From contig JAHJSW010000001.1 of assembly GCA_018830245.1 (NCBI GenBank), forward strand, positions 1 through 36,843: DNA of 36,843 bases, written 5' to 3'. The DNA comes from Nanobdellota archaeon (lineage in GTDB: Archaea > Nanobdellota > Nanobdellia > Pacearchaeales > GW2011-AR1). This document shows, one piece after another, positions 19,338-28,104 of the stretch (within the stretch, counting starts at the first letter, position 1; every line of letters begins with the position of its first letter). The notes beneath the pieces were generated by a model, which did no database searches, was not told the origin of the DNA, and worked only from the letters and a program-made list of their open reading frames with translations. The position numbers were made by a program, and so were the translations under genes.

Positions 19338-19835
19338 ATGAAAAAGAGTGGCCAGATGAAGTTATCTTTTGGTATGATTGTTTCAATTATTCTAATAATT
19401 ATATTTATTGCTTTTGCTTTTTTTGCTATTAAAAAATTTCTTGAAATTCAGGAAGCTGTAAAAATTGGAAAATTCAAAGATAATTTACAGGCAGATGTTG
19501 ATAAAATGTGGGGAGGTCAGCAGGGTTCTCAAGAAAAAGAATATTTTCTTCCAAAAAAAATACAGTATGTTTGTTTTGTAAATTATTTATCTTCAAAAAA
19601 AGGAGAGAACCAAGAATTATATAGTAAATTAAAACAAGTTTATTATGGTGAGGAAAATATGATTTTTTATCCTTTAGGATCTGCACAAAGTTTAGAAGCA
19701 GTAGAATTAAAACATTTAAACATGGAAAAAATAACTAGTGATGAAAACCCGTATTGTATTGCTCCTAAAAATGGAAAAGTTCAGATGAAGATACAAAAAA
19801 AATATGAAGAGGCACTTGTTGAAATAACTCGATAA
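19338..19835 (+). CDS. Pilin-like small membrane protein (class III-type N-terminus)
   Basis: MKKSGQMKLSFGMIVSIILIIIFIAFAFF. Confidence 0.65.
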   Translation: MKKSGQMKLSFGMIVSIILIIIFIAFAFFAIKKFLEIQEAVKIGKFKDNLQADVDKMWGGQQGSQEKEYFLPKKIQYVCFVNYLSSKKGENQELYSKLKQVYYGEENMIFYPLGSAQSLEAVELKHLNMEKITSDENPYCIAPKNGKVQMKIQKKYEEALVEITR

Positions 19836-19836
19836 A

Positions 19837-20763
19837 ATGTTAGAAAAAAAAGGTTATCTAGAACTCCCTTTTGCCTGGCTTTTTGCAATTGTTGCAGGAG
19901 CATTTATCTTATTTCTTGCAATTTTTTTCGCAACAAAACTAATCAATCTTGAACAAACCAGTATTGATGCTCAGACAGGAAAAGAGATTGGGATATTGCT
20001 TAATCCTCTTGAAACAAGTTTTGAGGCAGGGAAAACAACTTCATTTATAATGCCAGTTGATACAAGAATCTACAATAAATGCAATAATAAAGGAATTTTT
20101 GGGAGACAGATAATCCAAATCTCTCAAAAAAGTTTTAATAAATGGACAGAAACAGATTTAGAAGTTGGTTTCTCAAATAAATACATATTTTCAGAAAATT
20201 ATACAGAAGGGAAGAAATTTTATTTATTTTCCAAACCATTTGAATTCCCCTTTAAAATCTCTGATTTAATTTATATGACTTCTTCAAATAAAATTTACTG
20301 CTTTAAAGATCCTCCTTTAAACATAGAAGAGGAATTAGCTTCATTGAATCAAGGAAATATTAGAATAAATAATTGTTCAGGGGAAAGTATTAAGATTTGC
20401 TTTTCAGGAGGATCTGAATGTGAGGTAGATGTAAACTATGAATATAAATGGGTAATTAGAAATTCAGAAAAAGTATATTTTGAAAAAGATGCACTGATGT
20501 ATGCTGCGATTTTTTCAGATAAGAAAACTTATGAGTGCCAGTTAAAGAGATTAATGCAAAGAGTAAATCAATTAGCGCTATTATATCAGGATAAAGCAGA
20601 TTTTGTTTCAAAAGCAGGATGCGAATCAAATCTAAAACAAGATTTATTAATGTTAAGTAATTCAGCGTCTGATTTTGAAGATTCGTCAAACCTTGGAGTG
20701 CTTGCTATAAATGTTGAATCAATTAAAGACAAAAATAATTTTGCAGATTGTGAGTTATGGTAA
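19837..20763 (+). CDS. Pilin-like membrane protein (class III-type N-terminus)
   Basis: MLEKKGYLELPFAWLFAIVAGAFILFLAIFF. Confidence 0.65.
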   Translation: MLEKKGYLELPFAWLFAIVAGAFILFLAIFFATKLINLEQTSIDAQTGKEIGILLNPLETSFEAGKTTSFIMPVDTRIYNKCNNKGIFGRQIIQISQKSFNKWTETDLEVGFSNKYIFSENYTEGKKFYLFSKPFEFPFKISDLIYMTSSNKIYCFKDPPLNIEEELASLNQGNIRINNCSGESIKICFSGGSECEVDVNYEYKWVIRNSEKVYFEKDALMYAAIFSDKKTYECQLKRLMQRVNQLALLYQDKADFVSKAGCESNLKQDLLMLSNSASDFEDSSNLGVLAINVESIKDKNNFADCELW

Positions 20764-20764
20764 G

Positions 20765-21283
20765 ATGAAAAATAGAAAAGCACAACTAAAAATAAAGCAA
20801 ATGACATTTATGTTAATTGCTGTCACGCTATTTTTTGCACTAGTTGGAATGTTTGTCTTGGTTATTAAATTTTCAGATATACGAGAAGCTGCAACTGAAC
20901 TTGAAGAGAGGAATGCCATGTTACTTGTTTCAAAGCTTGCTAACTCCCCTGAATTTTCTTGTGGAGGAGCATTTGACACACCTCGGTTAAATTGCATAGA
21001 TGCTGATAAAGTAATGATTTTAAGGCAACACATAGAAAAATACAATGATTTTTGGGGGGTTTCGAATATAGAGATAAGAAAAATTTATCCTGCAGCAAAC
21101 TCTGAAATCTTGTGCACTCTTGAGAATTATCCTAATTGTAATATCATCAGATTACGTTCAAAAGAGATTATTGGAGCAGATTTATCAAATTTTATATCTT
21201 TATGCAGAAAAGAACCTTATGAAGGAGATTATTACAATAAATGTGAACTAGCCAGAATTATGGTGAGTTATGAAGAAAAATGA
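20765..21283 (+). CDS. Pilin-like small membrane protein (class III-type N-terminus)
   Basis: Start moved to 20765: MKNRKAQLKIKQMTFMLIAVTLFFALVGMFVLVIKF. Confidence 0.65.
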   Translation: MKNRKAQLKIKQMTFMLIAVTLFFALVGMFVLVIKFSDIREAATELEERNAMLLVSKLANSPEFSCGGAFDTPRLNCIDADKVMILRQHIEKYNDFWGVSNIEIRKIYPAANSEILCTLENYPNCNIIRLRSKEIIGADLSNFISLCRKEPYEGDYYNKCELARIMVSYEEK

Positions 21284-21768
21284 GAACAAAAAATAAAAAA
21301 GCACAAGAAGAAATGATTGGTTTTGCGCTAATAATAATCATAGTTGCGGTGATTTTATTAATTTTCTTGGGATTTTCCTTGCGAACTCATCAAAAAGAAC
21401 TTGTAGAGAGTTATGAAGTAGACAGCTTTATTCAATCTTTTTTACAATATACTAGTGATTGCGCAGAAGGTCATGAACCAAATTATGCTTCAATTCAAAA
21501 ACTTATTTTTTTATGCAATAGGAAAGAGAGGTGCACAGATGAAAGAGATAGTTGTGAAGTTTTGAACACTACATTAACTCAAATATTAGAAAAAAGCTGG
21601 GAAATTGTAGATAGACCTACTAAGGGATATGAACTAAATATTAGTTCAGGTAATAAAGATATTATTTTGATTAAAACAGGGAATTTTACTAGAAATTATA
21701 AAGGATCTCAACAAAATTTGATAATTGGGGGAAACCCTTCAGATATAATCTTTGTAGCTTATTATTAA
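21280..21768 (+). CDS. Pilin-like small membrane protein (class III-type N-terminus)
   Basis: MRTKNKKAQEEMIGFALIIIIVAVILLIFLGF; ATGA overlap with previous gene. Confidence 0.65.
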   Translation: MRTKNKKAQEEMIGFALIIIIVAVILLIFLGFSLRTHQKELVESYEVDSFIQSFLQYTSDCAEGHEPNYASIQKLIFLCNRKERCTDERDSCEVLNTTLTQILEKSWEIVDRPTKGYELNISSGNKDIILIKTGNFTRNYKGSQQNLIIGGNPSDIIFVAYY

Positions 21769-22133
21769 ACTTTTAAATGAATAGTAATAGTATCTACAAT
21801 AATCTCTGGTTTGTGCCGTATTCTATTCTTAGTTTTTTCCTCAATAAGTTCAATAAACCCAAATCTCTCTAAAAGCTTAATATCATCATTTACAGACTTA
21901 AATCCTCGATTTAATTTTTTCGCCAAATCATATATAGATTTTGGATTTTGAGTCTTAATTGTATGCAAAATACGTGCTTTTTCATTGCTTAAAAGCTGCC
22001 TCAAGGCCAAAACTCCAGAAAAATCATAGTCTTTTTTAGAGATTCCTGATTTTTTGAAAATAGAAAATGTTCCTTTTGATTCTTTAATTGTAATTTCTCG
22101 TGTCTTTTTCTTAACCATCTTGTTTTTATACAC
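21765..22133 (-). CDS. Winged-HTH transcriptional regulator
   Basis: NEKARILHTIKTQNPKSIYDLAKKLNRGFKSVNDDIKLLERFGFIEL. Confidence 0.75.
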   Translation of the reverse strand: MYKNKMVKKKTREITIKESKGTFSIFKKSGISKKDYDFSGVLALRQLLSNEKARILHTIKTQNPKSIYDLAKKLNRGFKSVNDDIKLLERFGFIELIEEKTKNRIRHKPEIIVDTITIHLKV

Positions 22134-22280
22134 AGAGTTTTATCATATAGAGATATAAAAATATATCTTTAATATATCTATTTTATTAATATATATGTTA
22201 TTTAATATTACCCTATATTAATAAACCTTTTGGAAAGATAATAAGTTTAGTAGTGTATTCCAATTTAGTAATAACACAAC

Positions 22281-22290
22281 ATTTATAAAC
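22281..22290 (+). promoter_or_regulatory. TATA-box candidate for the S-layer gene
   Basis: TTTATAAA in 'acaacatttataaacaaaacc', implying a leader of about 200 nt. Confidence 0.4.
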
Positions 22291-22374
22291 AAAACCATCA
22301 AAAATAGTGTTTTTAGTAAAGAGCGTTGAAGAAGAAACCGTAATCTTTTTAAACAAAATCGATTTTTGAGATAT

Positions 22375-22471
22375 ACCCGCAAGGGTTCTATAGGGAATTA
22401 AATCATGCTCGTCTCAATACAATGGTCTCCCCTATGACTATTAGATTGAGGAGGGAGTTGTCATAGACAAC
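22375..22471 (+). promoter_or_regulatory. Structured 5' leader of the S-layer mRNA (candidate)
   Basis: ACCC-GCAA-GGGT; ATAGGG/CCCTAT crossing CTCAAT/ATTGAG; GTTGTC-ATA-GACAAC. Confidence 0.45.
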
Positions 22472-22510
22472 AATTATCATACAAATGAAAGGAGGTTGAA
22501 AAGAAAAGAA

Positions 22511-24910
22511 ATGAAATTTAGTTTTAAAAAAATATCTGCTATAGCAACTAGTGCATTAATGTTAGGTATGAGTGCTGGTGTCGCTGTTGCAGCAAGCTAT
22601 CCAGAACCTTTTATTTCTGGAGGAAGTGCAAATGTAGCTATTGTTTATGGTACAGGGGCAGGGGTTTCTGCTCTAGATCTTGTTCAAGCCGGAAACATAC
22701 AGTCTAATTTGCAATCTAATCTTGGTTCAGCAGGAACTACTGTAACTAGTGGTTCTGTCACTGGAGGAGATAGTGTTAAATTCGAAAAATCTTCAACAAA
22801 ATTCCAATTAGGAAAGGGGATTACAGATATTATCTCAACTTCTATTACTGATGATAGTCCTGGAGAAGGACTTAAAGTTCTTTTAGCTGATGGGAAATAT
22901 GTGGATGATGATAATGACGAAAAAGACTATACTCAAAAGATTGATATGGCTAACTTAACATTAGGTATGTTTGATGATGATGACTATAAACCAGACACCC
23001 CTACAATTGGCTTTAGAGTTACTAGCGCATCTCAGGTATTAAATTATACCTTAGATTTTACTGATGAACCAGAGTGGGCAGACTTAACATCAACAAATAT
23101 TGAAATTATGGGAAAAACATATTTCATATTGAGTGTTACAGCAAACACAACAATAAATCTTCTTGACTCAGCAAATACTGCAACAGTATCAGAAGGTGAA
23201 ACCGCAAGTGTTACTGTAGAAGGAACAACCTATGAAGTTTCTATCCAGTATATTAGTTCTACAGAAGTAAAACTAACAATTAATGGAGAGAATACAAATA
23301 GTCTGCAAGAGTCGCATACTCAAAAATTGAAGAATGGGGCTTATGTTGGTATCAAAGACATTATGCATGATTCAAAAACAGGAAGTGTGAGTAGTGTAGA
23401 GTTTAGTATTGGAACAGGAAAATTAATTCTTAAGGATGCTACTGATGTTGAGATTAACGATGCATCTGTGTCTAATATGAAAACATATATTACTACAACA
23501 AGTTCGTCTACTCCTACAATTAGCAAAATTGTAATTGAATGGAAAGCAGATGATGAATTATTTATAGCGCCAGACAGTGAGGTTACAATGCCAGGGTTTG
23601 GAGCAGTAAAATTGTCCTTTAGTGGGATGTTATACCCTAAAGAAGAAGTAATTACTGTTAAAGGAGGAAGTACTACTTATGCCGTACTTGAAAATTTCCC
23701 TATGAAAGATGGTTCAGTAGATATAAACATTCTTTACGGAAATAGTAGTGATTGGACAGGAATTGGAAAAGATTCTACTCATCTACTAAGAACAGATGTT
23801 GATTCAGACATAACATTTGACAAAGACACTGATGAATATTTTGTAGCTTCTTTTAATGATGGAAGTAATGCAGAATCTTATTTAATGAGGGCTACTGATT
23901 TCGGGCAGATTGGAACTACTACTGCAAACAGAACTGATATTCAGTATCGGAAAGATGGTGTTTGGACAACAATAAAAGACGATGCTAAATTAGCAGATGT
24001 TGTCACAATCGGGAATGTCCAATTAACTATTGGAGCAATTAAGAGATCTGCAGAAAATACTGTTGTCCTTACAGCAGGAACAAGTTGTAACTTTCATACA
24101 GCTTATTCAAAAGAAGGCTTAGAAGTTTTCTTACCATATGCTGCTGATGCTGGACCAGCTACTGCTAGACCAGGTGCGCTTAACACAACTAATGTAACTC
24201 ATGGAGGAACTGCTACCACTTTTGACTTAATCTTTAGTGAAGAAGACAAAAATGGAAATATTGGTGATGGAGGAAACATTACTGCAGTTCTTGGATGGAA
24301 TTCTGCCACAACTAAAGAAGCTTATGTAAGCGATGTTGGAAACGAATCAGTTACATTTGCTGAAGATGGAGACAGCACTAAAAAATGGCTAAGTTATAAA
24401 TATGGTGCACTTGCTTCTAAATTGTTGTGGGATAAAACAGGAGACCAGTATGAACTCCAGATAACATATCATGGAGATGAATCATATGGAGAAGTTTACT
24501 TAACTGCTCCTCTTGCAACTGTTTCAGCAGGAACAACTTCAACAACTACTGCAACTCAACTTGGAGATGTATTAGTAAAAGATAGTGAAGTTAGCTCTGT
24601 AAGTTCAAAGAACTTAATTATTGTTGGTGGAAGCTGTATTAATTCAGCTGCTGCTAAAGTATTAGGTGGAACTTATTGTGGTGCAGGATTCACAGAAGCA
24701 ACTGGTGTCGGAGCAGGAGAATTCCTAATCCAGAGTGTAGGCGATGCTTATTCAACTGGAAAAATCGCATTAGTTGTTGCTGGTTATGAAGCTGCAGACA
24801 CTGTAAATGCTGCTACATATCTAAGAACTCAAACAGTTGACACAACTGCAGGTAAGAAATACAAAGGTACTTCATCTACTAGTGCAGAACTTGTTACAAC
24901 AACAGTGTAA
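22511..24910 (+). CDS. S-layer protein
   Basis: Signal peptide MKFSFKKISAIATSALMLGMSAGVAVAA then SGGSANVAIVYGTGAGVSALDLVQAGNI, as in methanogen/DPANN S-layer proteins; TTG at 22496 abuts the SD so ATG 22511 is preferred. Confidence 0.85.
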   Translation: MKFSFKKISAIATSALMLGMSAGVAVAASYPEPFISGGSANVAIVYGTGAGVSALDLVQAGNIQSNLQSNLGSAGTTVTSGSVTGGDSVKFEKSSTKFQLGKGITDIISTSITDDSPGEGLKVLLADGKYVDDDNDEKDYTQKIDMANLTLGMFDDDDYKPDTPTIGFRVTSASQVLNYTLDFTDEPEWADLTSTNIEIMGKTYFILSVTANTTINLLDSANTATVSEGETASVTVEGTTYEVSIQYISSTEVKLTINGENTNSLQESHTQKLKNGAYVGIKDIMHDSKTGSVSSVEFSIGTGKLILKDATDVEINDASVSNMKTYITTTSSSTPTISKIVIEWKADDELFIAPDSEVTMPGFGAVKLSFSGMLYPKEEVITVKGGSTTYAVLENFPMKDGSVDINILYGNSSDWTGIGKDSTHLLRTDVDSDITFDKDTDEYFVASFNDGSNAESYLMRATDFGQIGTTTANRTDIQYRKDGVWTTIKDDAKLADVVTIGNVQLTIGAIKRSAENTVVLTAGTSCNFHTAYSKEGLEVFLPYAADAGPATARPGALNTTNVTHGGTATTFDLIFSEEDKNGNIGDGGNITAVLGWNSATTKEAYVSDVGNESVTFAEDGDSTKKWLSYKYGALASKLLWDKTGDQYELQITYHGDESYGEVYLTAPLATVSAGTTSTTTATQLGDVLVKDSEVSSVSSKNLIIVGGSCINSAAAKVLGGTYCGAGFTEATGVGAGEFLIQSVGDAYSTGKIALVVAGYEAADTVNAATYLRTQTVDTTAGKKYKGTSSTSAELVTTTV

Positions 24911-24922
24911 GTCAAAAAAATA

Positions 24923-24952
24923 ATTTTTTATTTTTTCCTTTTTCTTTTTTTT
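24923..24952 (+). terminator. Poly-T archaeal terminator candidate after the S-layer gene
   Basis: 'ttttttattttttcctttttctttttttttt'-like T-tracts after the stop. Confidence 0.5.
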
Positions 24953-25056
24953 TAACTGATGGCTAGAGCTGTGCAAAAGCAAAGTTTTATATTAGGAAAA
25001 AAATTGTTTTTAAAATGAACCTCTGCGGACTGAAGTCCGCAGTTTCCAAATCATGT

Positions 25057-25497
25057 TCAACCAATGAGAGAGGGACCATGGTGTTCCTCTTGATGTAAAA
25101 CATAGGAGATAGTAAAGTCCAAATCAGTGAAACCAACTGAGGCTATGAACTTTCCTTTAGACCAAAGATGTCGTCGAGGATATCTTAATTTAGCTTTAGG
25201 GTGAAACCTAAAGAAAAGGTATGAGGAAGCTCCCTTAATAAGTTGGACAAGTTTGCTTGGATTAACACTAACCTTGGTTTTAACAACCATATGGACATGC
25301 TCAGGCATAACATTGATTGTTATTATCTTGATATTATGTTTGGTACAAGTTTGTCTTATACAAGCTTGGATTAAATTTTTATATTTAATCTTACTAAACA
25401 TCTTATACCTATACTTAGTACAAAACTGGATGTGCCAAAAAGCAATACCAACCGAGTGATTGTTTCGATCATAAAGTTTCATAAAACTTATGCTCAT
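25057..25497 (-). CDS. tnpA: IS200/IS605 family transposase TnpA (Y1 HUH)
   Basis: PEHVHMVV HUH motif, ISYVLHQ catalytic Tyr region; start at 25497 has GGAG at 6-nt spacing. Confidence 0.85.
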   Translation of the reverse strand: MSISFMKLYDRNNHSVGIAFWHIQFCTKYRYKMFSKIKYKNLIQACIRQTCTKHNIKIITINVMPEHVHMVVKTKVSVNPSKLVQLIKGASSYLFFRFHPKAKLRYPRRHLWSKGKFIASVGFTDLDFTISYVLHQEEHHGPSLIG

Positions 25498-25544
25498 GTT
25501 CAACTCCAGAATAAAGCTCACGCTAAATTCGTAATTTAGTTCAT

Positions 25545-25565
25545 AGAGCCTAGTATCTAGGCTCT
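25545..25565 (-). promoter_or_regulatory. tnpA leader hairpin (IS-A)
   Basis: AGAGCCTAG-ATA-CTAGGCTCT on the minus strand, 9-bp perfect stem. Confidence 0.6.
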
Positions 25566-25658
25566 TCATAATCATGAATCAAGAAATAAATAAATTTAGG
25601 AGAAGGAAGGGATGCAATTCCCCTACTAGCTAAAGCTAGTAGTATCCTTGCAACTTAA

Positions 25659-26219
25659 ATGAAAAAAATTACTGAAAAAAGAAAAAATGAGAAAAGAAAT
25701 CAGCTGATTCTAGGACTCATCTTAATAAGTGTTATGTTTTTGAGTGTTTTGGGATATGCTTTAAGGGAAGAAGAGGAGAGTGAGGAAGAAAAAGTTATTT
25801 ACAATAATTTTGAATTTGAAAAAAATAATGACTTCTGGTACTTAAGTGTAGAAAATTTTAATTTTGTTTTTAAGAATAATCCTTTTCAAATAGAAGAAAT
25901 TCCAGCTCAATTAAAAGGGCTGAATAATTACAAAGGAAAACCATTATATATTTATTCAGAAGAGGACGAAGCGAGTTCAGAAATCTATATAAATCTAAAC
26001 CAATTGATACAAAGAATGCAATTTGCTTGCCTAGAAAGTTTAGAAAATTGTGAGGAAAATTCTCCTACAAAAACCTGTGAAGATAATTTTATTATAATAA
26101 GAGTTAATAATAATACTCGAATTGTTCAGGAAGAAAATTGTGTATTTATACAAGGGAAAAAAGAAGAGATTGTAGGATTAGTTGATGAATTTTTATTTAA
26201 AATAATTGGAGTGAGATAA
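25659..26219 (+). CDS. Membrane-anchored hypothetical protein, paralog of the next gene
   Basis: N-terminal TM, extracytoplasmic domain, Cys pattern. Confidence 0.65.
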   Translation: MKKITEKRKNEKRNQLILGLILISVMFLSVLGYALREEEESEEEKVIYNNFEFEKNNDFWYLSVENFNFVFKNNPFQIEEIPAQLKGLNNYKGKPLYIYSEEDEASSEIYINLNQLIQRMQFACLESLENCEENSPTKTCEDNFIIIRVNNNTRIVQEENCVFIQGKKEEIVGLVDEFLFKIIGVR

Positions 26220-26221
26220 AA

Positions 26222-26938
26222 ATGAAAAAAGAGAGAAAAAAAGTTAAAGAAATTTTCAAGATAGAAAAAAAAGGTGAAGAAAAAATTAAAAAAACTTCTG
26301 GAATTGAAAGAGAGGAAAAAATTGATGCGAAAAAATTAAAAAAACAAATTCAAAAAGAAAACAAAATACTAAGAAACTTTCTTATCGTCATTGGAGCGAT
26401 AATTGTTTTTATTGCTTGTTTTTTCTTTATTTCATATCAAATAAGAAATTTTGAATACAAAGAAGTCAAATTTAAGATAGTAAAAGAAAAGAATTTAATA
26501 TTCTATAAAACTTCATTTCCTCTTTACTCTCAAGAAGGTGTGCATACAGCAGATTATAATTTTTTTATAAGAAACGACCCTAGAAAATTAGGAGAAGAAG
26601 TTCCTTTCAAAGGACAGTTATTTTTATTAGAAAATTTTGTAATTAATATGAGTGAAGAATTTCATTGTGAAGGAGATGGAATGATTGCAATAGCAAACAT
26701 GATAAAACCTCTAGAAGTTTTAGGAGCTAAAGTGATAAAAGATGAAAATGCTTCTTGCGATGTTTCAGGAAGATACATCTTCTTACAAATACAATCAGGA
26801 AATGAAACCGAAATAAAGCAAGTCGCCCCTTCTTGTTATAATCTATATGTTAAAGATTGCGAAATTTTAAAGGTGACAGAAAGATTAATGCTTGAAACAT
26901 TTATTGAATTTACAAAAGCTCAAGAAAAGTTAAATTAA
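26222..26938 (+). CDS. Membrane-anchored hypothetical protein with basic cytoplasmic N-terminus
   Basis: Lys-rich 50 aa, TM, extracytoplasmic domain. Confidence 0.65.
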   Translation: MKKERKKVKEIFKIEKKGEEKIKKTSGIEREEKIDAKKLKKQIQKENKILRNFLIVIGAIIVFIACFFFISYQIRNFEYKEVKFKIVKEKNLIFYKTSFPLYSQEGVHTADYNFFIRNDPRKLGEEVPFKGQLFLLENFVINMSEEFHCEGDGMIAIANMIKPLEVLGAKVIKDENASCDVSGRYIFLQIQSGNETEIKQVAPSCYNLYVKDCEILKVTERLMLETFIEFTKAQEKLN

Positions 26939-27558
26939 TTTTTTCTTTTTTTTAGTAAGAGGTAAATTATTATAATAATTAAAGATAACAAAAGTAAAAG
27001 AAGTATGAGAATATTCTTGTTTCCATCTATCCACTCAGTGCTTCCTCCAAATAAATATCCTACATAAATGAGAATTACTGTCCAAATACCTGCCCCAAGA
27101 CAAGTATAAAAACAAAATTTAACGAAATTCATCCTCGAGAATCCAGCAGGAAGCGAGATTAACTGCCGAACTACTGGAATTAACCTTCCTATAAAAGTTG
27201 TTATCTCCCCGTGTTTTTGAAAATACTTGTCTGATTTTTGTAATTTTTCCTTGTTTATAAGAAAAAATTTCCCATATTTTGAAACTAATAAATCAACTGT
27301 TTTTCTTCCAAGATATAATGCTAAAAAAAAGTTAACTAATGCTCCGACTAAACTTCCGAGTAATCCTGACAAAAACACTAAAAAAAAGGACATCTCTCCT
27401 TTTGCGACTAGTGCTCCTGCAGGTATAAGCACGATTTCACTTGGGAAAGGGAAAAAAGAGCTTTCTACAGTCATCCCAATAAAAATTCCTATATATCCTG
27501 CCTCTTTTATGATTAACAATAAAGTACTTATCAATTGATGGAATAGTTCTAAAATCAT
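26935..27558 (-). CDS. DedA/VTT-family membrane protein
   Basis: [27 protein letters not shown] and [21 protein letters not shown]. Confidence 0.9.
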   Translation of the reverse strand: MILELFHQLISTLLLIIKEAGYIGIFIGMTVESSFFPFPSEIVLIPAGALVAKGEMSFFLVFLSGLLGSLVGALVNFFLALYLGRKTVDLLVSKYGKFFLINKEKLQKSDKYFQKHGEITTFIGRLIPVVRQLISLPAGFSRMNFVKFCFYTCLGAGIWTVILIYVGYLFGGSTEWIDGNKNILILLLLLLSLIIIIIYLLLKKRKN

Positions 27559-28094
27559 TTTCTTTTTAAAAGAGAATTTTTATATAAAAATTTTAAATCT
27601 GAATAAAAAGGGATATCTTTTATTTTAAAAATTTTGACTTGAGCAAACCAGATTATTACTACAAAAAGTGTGCTTCCAAAATACCAGAATAATTTATGAG
27701 TAATATCAAAAAAAGAAGAATTTGAGATAAACATCAGACTAAGTAGAAAAATTCTAATTAGATTAAGCACGAGGAAAGATAGAAAAGAAAGAACAATTAA
27801 TTTCAGACGTTTCTTAAGGTTAATTTTAGGGGTAGCTAAATTTAGTATCAAAAGGAGATAATAAGCTGCGCCTGCAATGCATGCTCCAACTATCTCAATA
27901 GGAAAACAGCTTGAAACAGTTATTAAATTTTCATTTAGATTAGCATCAAAAAAAAGATTTATCAAAAAATGAGAAGGGTAAAGAGTAAGAACATTAAATA
28001 AAGAATACAAAAGATTTAAACCAAAAAACCCTGTTAAGACCAGAAAAGAATATCTAAATAAAATGTCTAAAAATTCCCTGGATTTTTTCTTCAT
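27555..28094 (-). CDS. Exosortase/archaeosortase-family transpeptidase-like protein
   Basis: Multi-TM with ordered Cys ([13 protein letters not shown]), Arg ([10 protein letters not shown]) and His ([11 protein letters not shown]). Confidence 0.8.
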   Translation of the reverse strand: MKKKSREFLDILFRYSFLVLTGFFGLNLLYSLFNVLTLYPSHFLINLFFDANLNENLITVSSCFPIEIVGACIAGAAYYLLLILNLATPKINLKKRLKLIVLSFLSFLVLNLIRIFLLSLMFISNSSFFDITHKLFWYFGSTLFVVIIWFAQVKIFKIKDIPFYSDLKFLYKNSLLKRK

Positions 28095-28104
28095 TATTCC
28101 CTAA

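Larger units (their letters stand above)
25015..25658 (-). mobile_element. IS200/IS605-like element A (tnpA only)
   Basis: TnpA flanked by a RE hairpin (25023..25042) and bipartite LE hairpin (25613..25652); ends placed at TTCAT sites. Confidence 0.75.

Noticed and set aside
8832-21768. Interpretation as an archaellum or canonical type IV pilus operon
   Set aside because: No flagellin-like FlaB, FlaI/FlaJ, GspE/TadC or prepilin peptidase gene seen; only N-terminal similarity.
22321-22500. C/D-box or known riboswitch in the S-layer leader
   Set aside because: No RTGATGA/CTGA boxes found and no riboswitch core recognised by eye.
22496-22510. TTG start giving MKRKE for the S-layer protein
   Set aside because: The TTG directly abuts the GGAGG SD; ATG 22511 gives a standard signal peptide.
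25498-25575. N-terminal extension MIMKSLDTRLYELNYEFSVSFILELN of TnpA in IS-A
   Set aside because: The equivalent region in IS-B is non-coding leader; the segment contains the conserved hairpin, and an SD-ATG pair exists at 25497.
25015-25658. TnpB / omegaRNA-guided system
   Set aside because: No tnpB-like RuvC ORF in or near either IS element; the elements are about 0.64 and 0.62 kb with tnpA only.
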